Origin: Apiospora phragmitis
Taxonomy: Eukaryota > Ascomycota > Sordariomycetes > Amphisphaeriales > Apiosporaceae
Assembly (NCBI GenBank): GCA_038363925.1
Contig: JAQQWL010000002.1
Location: 4,154,001-4,218,000 of the forward strand
DNA length: 64,000 nucleotides
Direction: 5' to 3'
The position numbers and the translations under genes were made by a program. The notes under the pieces were generated by a model. The model was not told the origin of the DNA and ran no database searches. It was given only the letters and a program-made list of their open reading frames with translations. The first letter of the stretch is position 1. Each line of letters starts with the position of its first letter. Of this stretch, positions 11,540 to 23,842 are shown one piece after another.

Positions 11540-14500
11540 CTAGAAGCAGTTGAGGCTTCCCTTCTTCTTTTTCTTGTTGTTGATAGCGTTCATCCGCTCT
11601 TCCAGGTGGGCGCGAGCTCTCTCGGCGTCTTGGCGCTTCTTGCGTTCTTCTTCGACCTGGTGAAGACTGTCCCGCCAGCGGCTGTCCTGCTGCGGCTTTT
11701 CCTTGAGCTGCTTGACTTCGTTCTCGAGTTCCACGGCGCGTTTGCGCCAAGCCTCACAGTCGGTCTTGACCTTGTTGGACTGCTTCTCAAGGTCCGTGAG
11801 GGCCTCTTCCAAGGTCGAAGTCAGTTGCTTCTCAGCATTGAGGTGTCGCTCAATGGAGCGAATACGGGCTTCTTGGTCTTCCCGGATCTGCAGGTTTGCC
11901 ATATCGTTGCTCTGAGGCCGTCCGCTGCCAGGTGCTCCTGCCGAGGTAGGCGACGTGGCTCCACCAATGCCAGGTAGAGGAGGGAGAGGGATCGCCGGCG
12001 GGGGCGATGGCAAGGATGTATGCGAGGCTGTCTTGCGAACCTGTGAGTTCGAGTTCGAGCCTTGCTCATCAAATTTGGCCTGTAGTAAAGTCAGCGATTT
12101 GGATCCCAAGAGAGCGGAAATGGTTTGAGAGTGTACCTGAAGGGCGGCATATTCCTCCTTGATTGCCTCCAGCTCGCTCTGGGCCTTGATCCTGGCGGTA
12201 GTGGCCTCCTCAAGTTGGGATTGACGTTCGGTCTGCAGCGTTGACAAACGGTTGTTCGTAATCTGGGCTTGGTCGAAGTTTGTCTGCAACTGATCCTCGA
12301 GCTCTTCTACCAAGCGAGAGTGCTTCTTGTTCTTGACCTCGAGATCCGCCATCCGCTTCTTCAAAGCCGCGATCTGTTCCGAGACGGATGAGTGCGGGCT
12401 CTTCACCTTTTCACCATCCACCTGCAGCAACTCGCTCAATGCCGACTTCACTGTCTCCAGATCGCGCATGATGGTGTTGTTGATAGAAGCAAGTTCAGAA
12501 ACGTGATTTTCAAGTTCGGTGTTCTTCTGCTTCTCGGTACCAAGTGCCTTCTGGTCTGCAATAAGGAACTCAACACGCTCAGAGATCTTCTCAACGCTGA
12601 CCTCGAGGCCCATGGCGTACGCAACTTCCGTAGCTACCTTCATCAGCTCGTCACGAGCTTCACAAAGATCGCTCTCCAGAATACGGATGTTCTCGGCATG
12701 CTCCGTCATAAGCATCGAAAGCTGAGACTCATACTCCTGCTTGGACTCGGCCTGGATCTCGTCAATGTCCCTCGCATGCTCGGCTTCAAGCCCTTCGAAA
12801 TTCTCTTGATGGATCTTGATTGTCTCCTCGTGTTGAGCGATCTGTGCCTCAAGCTTGCCAAGGAGATCTCTGTGCTTATCTGACTTGGCAGCGGCCAGGT
12901 CTCGGGCACGTGTGGCCTCCTCGAGCTGACTCTTTGCGGCAGAGTGAGCACTCTCAAGCTCAGCGACCTTGGCAGCGTTGCTGTCGATGATGGTCTTGTA
13001 ATCGCCAATCTCCTTGGTTAGGGCCGTGACCAGGTCTTGATGCTTAGTATCTGCCTCGTTGCTTTGCTCCTGCCCCTGCGAGTTCTCGCGGACCTGGCTG
13101 TAGTTGGCGTTAACCTCGGCAACTCGCGACTCAAGCTCTTTGATAGTCTGTTGCATAGTTCGCTCGGTGGCCTGCATATTGTCGAGGGTAGTCTGATGCT
13201 TGCCTTCCCAGCCCGCAAGTTCTGATTGCAACTCCGCAATCTTCTTCTCATGAGTAGAGACCAGCTCCTCCTTGGCAGCCGGGGTCTCCGTTGGGACGGA
13301 TCGAGCAGCAGAGGCGTCTTGCATAGAAGCTCGCAGAGATTCGATCTCCTTCATGAGTTCGGTTTCGCGCGCAGCATGTACCTCTTTCATCTGCCGGAGC
13401 TGGCTCTCGTTCTGTTCCAGCTGGTTCTTCAGTGTCGCAATCATGGACATGTCCATGGGACTGGATTTCAAACTTGACCGCTCGCGCGTCAGGCCGTTGA
13501 TGATTGTCATCTTTGTCTCCATCTCCTTCCTGGTATTGCTAACATCTGCCTCGAGCTCCTGAATGCGCTCAGACCGAGCATGTAACTCGTGCATGGCGGC
13601 GTTGAGATTAAGCTCGAAGTTCTGCATTACATCGGGCTGCCCCTCAAAGTTATCTGCGGCGATGTTTCGCAGTGACGCGAAGGACCGGTGCGCCCGGTCA
13701 ATGACCATAACATTTTGACTAGACTTGCGGCGAATGACCGGGGTCGCACTCCGTGGGGATGTGGGCTCGGCGTGTCTGGCCTTCATGACTTCGGTCTTCA
13801 GCTCTTCAACCATATCTAAGGCTTCCTGGTGCTGTTCCTCGAGCTGGGCGTACTTTGTAGCAAGCTTCTTTTCTGCGGACTCCTTCTCAAGAGCAAGCGA
13901 CTTGAGCTTTTCAAGTTCCAGTGCCAACGCATCATCATTGTTTGCTGTCTCAGCAATCAGAGTCTCCTTTGACTCAGAAGGTTTGGGTGTTGTCGCATCC
14001 GGAATTTCAGTAGAATCGATAGTAGCTGGGGAGTCCATAGCTGAGGATAGCTCCGAGGAAAGCGATCGCGATGATAAGCGGGTCCCATCCTTGACGTCGC
14101 TGGACTGCGCGTCTGATAAAAAAGATGGCGGTCGGGTATCTTCCGGCGATGCGACCGAGAGGACAGAGTCGCGTTGTCGGTTAGGGTGTTTAGCCTCGTC
14201 CACAGCGTCCTGGAGCTCTGCCAGTGTCTTGAGGGCCTCTTCATATTTGTTGTGGAGAGCATCGAACTCGTGCAGGGTGCTCTCATGTTCCACACGAAGG
14301 TGCACAAGTTCTTCAGTAACGGTTTCCAGCTTATCGGCAACGAACTTGCTTTGCGCAGGACTAGGAGGCGGGAGCTCATGAGCTTCGGCATCTGTCTTCT
14401 CGCTGTTGTGATCATCATCCGACACCGCCTCAACCTGGGCTGCGGCCCTAGGTGAATCTTCTTCAGTTTCCTCCTCACCAACCTCCGGAAGAGTAGAACG

Positions 14501-16910
14501 TCGGCCTTGGACAGTAGGTGGACGGCTCGTGTGGCCCCTGGACGATCGATCAGGGAGGTTGCGGCGTTGGCCAAATCCATTCGAATTCGTGTCAGAATGG
14601 CCATCGGGCTGCTTGCCGTCCGGTTGGATGTTGTCGAGTTCGTGAAGCAGGTTGTCAAGCTTGCCAAGACTTCGTTGCCGCTCAATAACCTGCTCGAGGC
14701 GGTCAATCTCACGTTGCATCAGCTCGGTATCCTGATCGGCCTCAGCAAGTCTTTCCTCCAGTGTCGAAATGTAGTCCTCGGCGGCAGCCTCATTCTCCCG
14801 AACACGTGCAATTTCCTTTCGCAATTCGAGTATTATCGTGGCGTTCTTTTCCTCGCCCGAGGTATGTCCGTCGAGCTTGGTTTCGAGATCATGGAGATAG
14901 TTTTCCGTATTGGCTTCGCGATCCATTAGCTTCTGCAAACGGGCTTGAAGCTGTGTGTTGATCGTCTCAATATAGGCGCATTTGGTTTCTTTCTCTAGAA
15001 GGTTGGTCTCGGTGTTGGACAGAGTAGTGCGAGTGCTGGAAAGGGACTGCTCGAGTGACTGGATCGTCTTCTCGTACTCGAGAACCACCTGCTCCACGGC
15101 TTGAGCAAAGGAGTTGGACCGGGCGAGACGATCGGTGGCGGAGTCTCCGGCGCTCTCCTCCATTTGCTGATTCTCGGCCTCCTCGTTGTCTCGTGCCTTG
15201 GCCATCTCGGCAATCAACTTAGCATGGCGTTGGCTGAGAGTAGTGTAGTTCTCCTGAACGTCCAGTAGCTGATTTTGGAGTTCCGCCTCGCGCTCGTTGT
15301 TGAGTCGCTCGGACCTCTCAGTGGTCGCCAGATTGCGGCGCTCATTTCCGCCACGCTCAGAACTACGAATTTGCTCACGTAAAAATGCCACTTCGGCCTT
15401 GAGCCGCTCAATAATTGCCTGCTTATCGCCCTCCTCCACAGATTGAATCCTAGGCTTGCTCTGGATGGCACGGGCGCGTTGGGCGTACTGGACCGTATTT
15501 AGAGTTTCGCTGAGATGGAATTCGGCCGGCGTAACACATGCAATCATGTACGTAATGGCATTGCCACCAAGAGAGTCTTGTAATAGGCGCGTGAGTCTGG
15601 AATCGCGGTATGATACGTGTGCGCCGTGGGATCGCGAGGAAAGTTGCGAGATGACCTTGCCTAGTGCAGCCAGGCCGGCGTTAATCGAAATTCCTTCTTT
15701 CGCCCGCTCGCCTTGCGCGCCGGTATTTTTCAGACGTTCGCTGCCCGCCAAGTCGACGAAATGCAGCTTGCTATCTGTAGTCACCCACGTTTCGGCTCCA
15801 GTCATGGCTTCCACAGGTACCGAAAATCGCTTGTTGGCTCCCTCAGTGCCCTGCGACTTGGGCTTTCTCTGGACTAGGTTGAGACTGAAAACGGCATGAG
15901 AACGAGACGACTTCGCGTTAATGGCTGTGGCGTCGGTCTGACGGATTGTAGAGCCGAAGTTCAGAGCGTTCATCAAGTCTTCAATCGAATGGACGTCCAT
16001 CTGGCGGAGGCCGGTGAGAATGATGTTGCCCTTGGTGTCCTCACGAATGGTAACCGTGCCACGTTCATGCTGTGGTGTTGTCTCGGGAACAAGCAAGTCG
16101 CGAAGCTGCTCGTTGTAGATCTCGACGTACGTCGCTTTCAGTTGCCAATTCTTTTCGGTGGGGTACTACTGCCTGCAGGCGAAGTCTGTCCTACGGTGTA
16201 TCGCTGGGGTGCGCGAAGCTGGGACATCGAATTGCGATTGGATTTCTTGGAAGGCCCTTCGAGCTTCTCGAATAGCTCAGTCGCTGCGCGGGGATAACTC
16301 CCATCCTGTCAAGATCCATTTGTTCGACCGGGCCGGAAGTACCCATGGTGAAGGACTTTCCAGCACCAGACTGACCGTACGCCAACAACGAGACGTTGTA
16401 GCCTTGTAAGAAGGCATTTACGCTTTCACTGAGGTAGTCCCAAACACCTTCTTGGTCGGTATCGGGCGAAAAGACGCGATCGAATACAAAGAGCTTCTTG
16501 CCCTGCGGCGCATCTATCGAGAGACTCGTTGGGGAAGTTGCCTGGACCATAGAGCGCTGAAAACGTTGGGGGATCAGATCGAAACCAGGGTCGGTAGACT
16601 GTAGAGGCGGTCGCACTCGGATGACTACACATGTATAGGTTAGCCATCTTCGCGGTGCAGTGGTCTTCAGTGTATCCTGCTATCCTTCTGGGGCCTTGAC
16701 TGGAACCGAGAGCCCAAGGTTCCAGCGAGTCAAGATCAATGGACAACGTGTTCACTTACCAACTTTGACCGCTGTCCGTCCGCCATCTTCGTCAGATGCT
16801 CTGCTTTTGCCATTTAGGCTCATGCGACTATTGCTGCGTGGCGAGGGCCTTGTCATGGCGCTTGCGGGTCGCGACATCATGCTGGGTGAACCCGGGGGTG
16901 AAGAGGCCAT
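11540..16910 (-). CDS. Kinesin motor protein with long coiled coil (kinesin-4/KIF21-like)
   Basis: This is an ATP-driven microtubule motor of about 1,726 residues. Exon 1 (16910-16760) codes a Ser/Arg-rich leader ending GGRTAVKV. After a 135-nt intron (16625-16759) the motor continues with RVRPPLQ, the P-loop GQSGAGKSFTMG, switch I NAKSSRSHAVFS and switch II VDLAGSERLKNTG, ending ETLNTVQYAQRARAIQSKPR. The rest is mostly heptad coiled coil with Ser/Pro-rich breaks and a Pro-rich patch (SLPSPPPAIPLPPLPG) near the C terminus. The motor most resembles kinesin-4/KIF21 by eye. A 57-nt intron (12080-12136, with a CTGAC branch) is a multiple of three, so retaining it keeps the frame open. Two bases are missing, one in the run at 16290-16293 and one at about 16138. 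The second leaves a stop in the motor unless corrected. Confidence 0.88.
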
Positions 16911-19900
16911 GATGGCGAGGGCTGTCTCTGCCTACGAAGAGACACCCGGGGCAAAAGGATCGAAAATACGACAAAATCTCGATAACAGCGCGCGGAAACC
17001 GCGGGAATCGGTTGGTAAGGCAGTGAAACGGGCAAATTGGTTTTGCCTTATGCCGAGTCTTCTTTTGTTGCTTGCGTTGGAATGCAAGGCAGGTCAATTC
17101 ATGCGAATTGCCGGCGGGTGGTTCTCGTAGGAAATCTTACAGAGCGAAGTGAACCCCAGATCCCAGAGTTCCGGCGCCGGGAAAGGAATGCAGGAGTCGG
17201 GCTGGCCTCGAAGGTGTCTAAACCCCTTTGCATGAGCACTTTCTTTGCGGCCGCGCTGAACTAATTGCCGCGATTTCCTTTAAGTCGACATGCGGGTATG
17301 TCTCGTCGCAACGGTAGAAGAAGAAAAGAGTGTTAAGAGGTTGCAGAAGGATGTGCAACGGGGGGATGTTGGTTAAATTTCCCAAACCCCCAGATCATTA
17401 GCAAACAGGGATAGGCCTAGACTTGCGCTTATTGCAGCGGCGGCACCAGGCACAGTACTTCTCATTACAGACAGGTCTGCCTGTTGGTCGGGATCAGTGA
17501 ATGGATGGGGTTGTAACCGAGCCTACTTCCTCTGCATACACCACACAAACAAGTGACTGCTTGTGTTGTTGTGTACCGTATGAAGATGGACGCGGGCAGC
17601 GAAAGTGGTAGTCACAGACGATACAAGGGGTATAATGATTATTATCTAAGGTACAGTAGGTATCTAAATCAGGGGGACCAGTGTGAGAGAGTCAGGTTGG
17701 TGCAGGCGGCTGGGCTGGTACTCTGGTAGGCAAGCAACTCGCAGATGGCCAGAGACTAGAGGCGCCGAGATGATAAATTTGGGGGTCAATTGATGAAACA
17801 TATTCGGGGTAGGGCCATGCTGGGCCGCGAATGGTCATGTCCACCTTTTGCCAGTCCCTGTCGCCATGCCCAAACAAGCGGACCAGCAATGCAAGGGTGC
17901 AGCGTCGTTGGCTCAATCCGGCATAGGCCAAATTAAACTCGCGTCGGCTGGGAAAGACGAGGGTCCCAAGCACTGTCAGCCTTTTGATTGGGATTTGACC
18001 CAGATCATCACCACCCGTCACGCACGGTCTGTAACTGGTATTCCATCTGCTCTGCTCTGCCCATCAACATGGAATGCATACGGTGTGATGGCGGGTACAT
18101 ACGTATGCCATATTCGATTAGCCTTTCAAGCTACACCGTCGAGCAACGCCCAACGTGACACGAGGGGGCGAAATCACGGCAGCGTTCAGGTGGGTTGGGT
18201 CTGCTGCGTAGCCCATACCACATTCTTGTGGCTATATATATAAAGAGGTCACTAACAGCCGCTGTTTTGATTGGTGGCGGCGACGAAGAAACGTCTGAAA
18301 CGGTCTGTGAAGGTTCCATGTCAAGAGACAGAAGACTCGCTCAAGTCCTGTCAATGACGAGAATCTGAGACCCGGGCGCAACGCATCAATCTGCCATGCT
18401 GTTCAACCACCCACTTACACCAAACCGCCATCGCAGAATCCAGTGGCAGTGCCAGACTGCTTCAGACAAATCCTGCCACTGCTGCAAGATAACCTGACCT
18501 GGCAAGCCTATATTTCAGACGGCCATATAAGAGACAAGAGGTTCGATGTGGAACACTTGAATCACGGTAGGTTTTAGAAGACAACGCACGCGGCGCATAC
18601 ATCCCCCCCTTCCCCTTCCCTAATCACTTCCACTACTGTCTAGTAGGTTAACCTAGGAATAGTGCCGCAATAAGCAGGCGGCTCAGTGGAAGGTCGTAGG
18701 TGCCGGCTGACAGATAGTGTGCTGCGTAAATGAGAAGACCCCCCTTCCCTCCCCCAAATCGACGGGTAGCGAGGGATACGATCAGCCGGCGACCGGAACC
18801 AATTCAATGTGTGTGGTGGCTAGCGCTATGGACACTTTTGGTGCAGAGCGTACATACATGTGGTGGGGTCTTTCCACCTAGTTCGCGCAGGAACCAAGCA
18901 AGTTGCAGCTCGCCATGCCAGGGACCAGGAGTGCAGCAAAAAAAGCAGGTACCGGGAGAGGGCTAAGCAGAAAAAGAAGCATCAAGAAAGGGGGGAGACC
19001 AATTGGGATCGAACTGATTTACTGGGCGAGCTCCCCCGGCCAGTCACAATCAGTAAGTACGCTCACGCTACTCGATAGCAGAAGGCCTTTGCACCTGGCT
19101 CGTCTGCTGTACGGAATTGTGTGCCCGCCGTCAGATTCCAACCGATCTCCGGAACCATTTCTCCTCTTTCGGAGGCCATGGTGGAAAGGACAGAATGACT
19201 GCCGGCGTCATATAGTAGCAGGCCTGAGAACAATGGTCCAAGTTCTTCCGATAACTAATGGATAACTGACTCATTAATGTCAGTCTGGAAGATTGCACAT
19301 GAATAATAGTAACATGGGAGTGTTATCAATCCTGCTAGTACCTATCGTCGCCTAGTCGCGCCGTAGCGCATGCAGAAGCGGGAAGCTTGAGCCTTGCGGA
19401 ACAATAAGCGTGCAACGGCGCGATCAAATAGTGGTGCAGTAGTAGATGGGATGGAGAAGAAAGAAAAGTGACAGTCACCGCAGACCTTCAGTCTAGTTGT
19501 AGAACTATCGATGGAATCTTTTGGGGGAAGCTCGCGATTCTTCTATCTGTCCAATACTGACTCATGTATGGTAATTGCGTTATCCATTGCTTGCATCACT
19601 TATCGATCCATTTGACGTGCAGTCGTCCGTATCGTGGAGGCAGCACGAGATGGCATGATGGTGCCAATTCTTCTTACCGAATCAGGATAGCTCGATTTCC
19701 GATTTGGCTGAAATGCAGATTTCTGGGAAAAAGGGGGGTTGTTTGCGCCATGACCTACCTTACTTTATTATGTACAGTAAACCACATCGATGCAGGCGAA
19801 TGGGCAATTGCTCATCACACGCAAGGACGGTGAATAATAACCTCCGACTGGATCATCTAACGTACAGGAGGTGAGCCACTTTGCTCACTCGCATCAGCAG

Positions 19901-22900
19901 CATTTCGTGTCATTCAGGCCCCGTCGGAAGTCGTCATTATTGAATGCGGTGTTACGAAAAAGGCCTCCCGGTTCCCGAGACTTCGTTTACGGTATGCATC
20001 CACAGTTTTGCGTGATGCCCGGATCACTTCCGGGGTATCAAAGGAACAACCGGGACATACTTCGGTCACTCTGAAAATCCTTGTGTCGCTCGCTCGTATA
20101 CGTAGGATCTTGCGTCACCCTTTAGTATCCCTTTCGTACACCTGCAATGCGATCATGTCCACCTGGCGGCGACGGGACAATGGCCGACCCAACTCCTGTG
20201 TGTGCTTGGTCCTGGATCGGCTTATCGGAAGGAAATTCAGGTCTAGACCGCCCGTATACCTGATGCGACTGGTTGTAAAGTGATGGGTCACTTATTCAAA
20301 TCCTGGTTGCTTGTCATTCCACCAATGCCGGTAATTGTGAACGATCGTCCGTCGATATATCTGCGCTGATATAGGCTCATAGGTTACTTGGGAATTGGGA
20401 TCGGGCGTTGATCACCGTGATGAAGTCGCAACGCGCAATGACTTCCCTGAGACGCGGACTCGGCAATTCATTTCACATCGGTGTTGGCCGGTGTTTACCT
20501 TATGTTGATACATATGCACTGCTGCTGAGAAGTGACGGGAGTTTCTAGATACTCCCGCGGAAGTGTACCCGTGTGGCGCCACCGATAGTGGAGCGGCAAC
20601 CTGAAGCGCAACTCCGGTCAGTGTCGAGGGGGAAGACGTCGTAAAGTTACTTCTTTAGGTATCTTCAAACGGAGGAATTACAAAGCAAAGTCGCTTTTCA
20701 GCACAGCAAGACCCTCTACTTGTTACTACTTTACTGAGATGATGCAGCATCGACGGTGCGTTTCACGATGCTACAGTAAAGCAGCCCTTCTGCACCCCGC
20801 ATTCCCGCTTAAATCCAACCCACTGCCAGGTCCATCCCTCCCGCTGCCCTTCCGCTGCACGGCATTGAGTAACGACGGGACGGCTATATTGTACATGCGT
20901 GTACATAGAGATAGAAGTGTAAAATGTCCCGCCTACAGTGATCGACAACCCTTGCCACTAGAGGTCCGCGTCAAACCTACACATCATCGATAAGCCGCCG
21001 CTGAAATGGGTGTCTTTCGGCAGAGCCTATATGAAGCCAGGAACTTCTTAAATCTCGTATTGTATGATTTGACCCCTATGGCATTGGTCTTCTCTTCAAG
21101 GAGACTGGCGTACGATCGAGCAGTGGCTCTTGAAAGCTAAAGTTCACATCATCCGGGTATTGCCATCCTCTTACTGATACTATACCAATGTAAGTGGGCT
21201 CATTGGCAAGCGTCAAGACATGGAGTATATGGAATACGATAGGTCAAGTTGAGGTCAAAGTTTCTTGGGTCGCCCTGGGCTACTACTAGTCGACCATGTA
21301 ACCTCACTTCAAAGTCCCTTCTCACGGCTTGGGATATATGTGATATCCCACCAGGGGGTAACACTAGTCTCTTTCACATACGGCTGCCAACCTCGACAAG
21401 ATGCCAAGTGCTTCTACGACGAGGCGCTCTTGGTCCTTTTAATCGTCTTACGCTTGTCTTAGGCAATGTTATTTAGGCTGGCATGCCATCTCTTCGTATT
21501 TGTGTAGGCCTTCCAAGCATTTCCAAGCCGTTACAACCTAAAATAAGTCCGCTTCCGCCATGCCTAGCCACACTTCGATCCTCGAGAGTACCAGATATAT
21601 GTAACAAAACCAGAAAGACTCTTTAAACCTTCTTCCATGATACCCATTTCCACATGCGGTTTGAGATTTTGCTATACGGCTTCTGAGGCGCTTCTAAGGA
21701 TTCCGTCTAGTGGCTCTACACGAAATATAGTGTTGGTCCCTCGTCAGAAGCGGCTCTTTCAAGTTCTTAATAGGTAATTGTGTCGAAATGAGGTGACCTC
21801 TGATTCCGCCGTGGCCATCTTGTGGAGATAAGGCCGTTCTTGCCCCTTCAAGTACCCTTCCCTGTCCTCCTTCATTGCCTGACCTTGACCTCCTAACCCC
21901 TCACACCAGTCTACTCATCTAGGAATGCAGGTCGGCGCTCAAGGCCAAGACGATGCTACCTTGACATGGGCGAAGGCGCCATCTAAGATGCTTGTTGCTG
22001 CAGGTATCAGGTGAGGGCATCTACAGCTACCCGCGCGCCCACTTTCCGTTACATACGGGCTCCGAGTTGCCGGAGTCGGAGTCGGAGATCTGATAAGCAA
22101 GGTTGACTCCTCATTCTCGTATGGGTCACAGCGCTCGTCCCTACTAATAAGACTCTGAAGAAACGTGCGAGGTTAGGGAGAAGGTCGCCATGCCGATCTT
22201 CAGGTCTACTTACAGTTGACAAGGTCCATGTCGTGATAGGTATGCATATGATCATTTTGAAGACCAATCGCAGCAGGGCAACCAGAAGAGCCTAGTGCTC
22301 CTTCCAAAGGGGAGGATGAGTTCATCCCACCTGGGCGATTCGAAGGCGGATGCTCCTATTAAGAAGAAACCTGAAAGCAGCTTCCATCTTGGGGTAATCC
22401 AGCCAGGATAATAATACAGGGGTAGCACCACTTCCGTGGAGGCCCCAACAAGCGGAATGAGACATTCAGCCCTTTGACCCCATCATATTTTGGCGAGGTC
22501 AAAAAGGCCAACAGGGACCATGATGGACATGTTCGTGTAACAGGTATGTTTAGTTAGTAGCCAGCAGATACCTCAGACGGCTTAGAATAGTCTGTGTAAC
22601 GCAGTCCTACCACCAAGACCATAGTGCCGACGACATAACCCGTGATATAGAGTGCGTTCGCAGTCCTGCGCGACCCCCTAAGACCAATAGTAGATATTCT
22701 CGGCCTCATATCAGCCAAGCTGGCCCAGTCTCTCAACTGAGGTGACTTCCATGATTCCAGCCGTGCTTTCAGCCCAAAGTAGATCTTGTCTCGGGTCCCC
22801 TTCCCCGTATACATGCTAGAACTCTGGTTTTCTTCTTGACTATGGCAATTTGTTTGCTGAGGTTCCACATATAGGGCATGTATTTTGGATGAACGAGACG

Positions 22901-23842
22901 ACGAACGAGTAGAGTTTGATGGTCAGAAGACGTTGGATAGCCGCAGTCCTTATGGTCCTACTGAAACGGATGAGTCCGTCGGTAGCAGTTTATTTGTCAT
23001 GTTGGGATGGGACGAATAGGATCGCTCTCCGACGCCGTGGGTGAAACAACGACGTACACTCCCCTTCGTAGGGCTTCACATGCGCTTCAAAATCCTGTAA
23101 ACTTTCTGGATAACCGGAAAAGCAGGAAATGCGCAGGGAGATATCCTAAATTTCAAATAGAGATTGTTACTACTATTCCGAAGGCCAAGGTAACTTTGGC
23201 CGGCAGCTACTGGCCCTCGCCCAGCCATGGCATGGGCTTGCAAATCACTCCAAATCATGAAATTGGAAGTGTCCGCGTCGAAATAGCCATCTACCCACAG
23301 TTGTGATCTCATCTTCTCATTGTCGAATGGCAACCCTAGTAGCACAGCATGAAGATGCTCGCCGAAGATGGACTCGGGTTCTGCATCAAGGTTCATCTTC
23401 CTTAGGTGAAGGGCTGGGCAGTCGTCCTTGTCTTGCCATGCGGTGTGGTTACCTGCCCAGTGAAACGGCCAAATAAATCCGCGAAAAGCCAAATTGGGTC
23501 AGTTGCATAGCTATTATAAATGCTTGAATATATCAACTTGGTCGCATTGATGGTGCTTCTTGGTCAGCTTTATAACAACCACATTAGGTAAGCCAAGTGT
23601 AAGTGGTCTCACGTGGTTTTGCGTCCATCTCGTGGGGCAATCCTCGCGGAAGCAAAGCGGGCTTCGACGCGTCACCACTATTGCCAACTTGGCCAATATT
23701 CTGGCTTCATTTAATCAAAACTGGCTGCACGCAAACGAGATCCATAAGAGGGCTGCTTGTATCGATGATATGATACCCTCTTGAGGGATACCAATCGAAT
23801 AATCCTGGCGCCGAAGCCAATTCTTACTCCAAAACACTCAAA
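16911..23842. other. Seven-kilobase stretch without a recognisable gene
   Basis: The first few hundred bases are the kinesin promoter side. Beyond that I recognise no domain on either strand, no tRNA or rRNA, and no transposon ends. Two minus-strand frames look faintly protein-like: 23076-23492 (138 codons) and 22554-22868 (104 codons, with one hydrophobic span). They could be remnants. The stretch is not AT-rich, which argues against strongly RIP-mutated repeats. Given the frame breaks elsewhere in this window, a broken gene could be hidden here. Confidence 0.45.

Noticed and set aside
11366..14929. Several long plus-strand frames over the kinesin gene (for example 11366-11977 and 13725-14381)
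   Set aside because: They are antisense shadows of the biased coiled-coil codon use; the minus strand carries clear kinesin motifs.
22958..22985. Hammerhead-ribozyme-like segment: GAA, then ACGGA-TGAG-TCCGT, then C, resembling helix III and the cleavage site
   Set aside because: The required CTGATGA core and a helix II hairpin are not found upstream. What remains is an ordinary short hairpin extended by CTAC/GTAG.
16911..23842. Transposon or RIP-degraded repeat
   Set aside because: No terminal repeats, target duplications, transposase or reverse transcriptase motifs were seen, and the DNA is not AT-rich.
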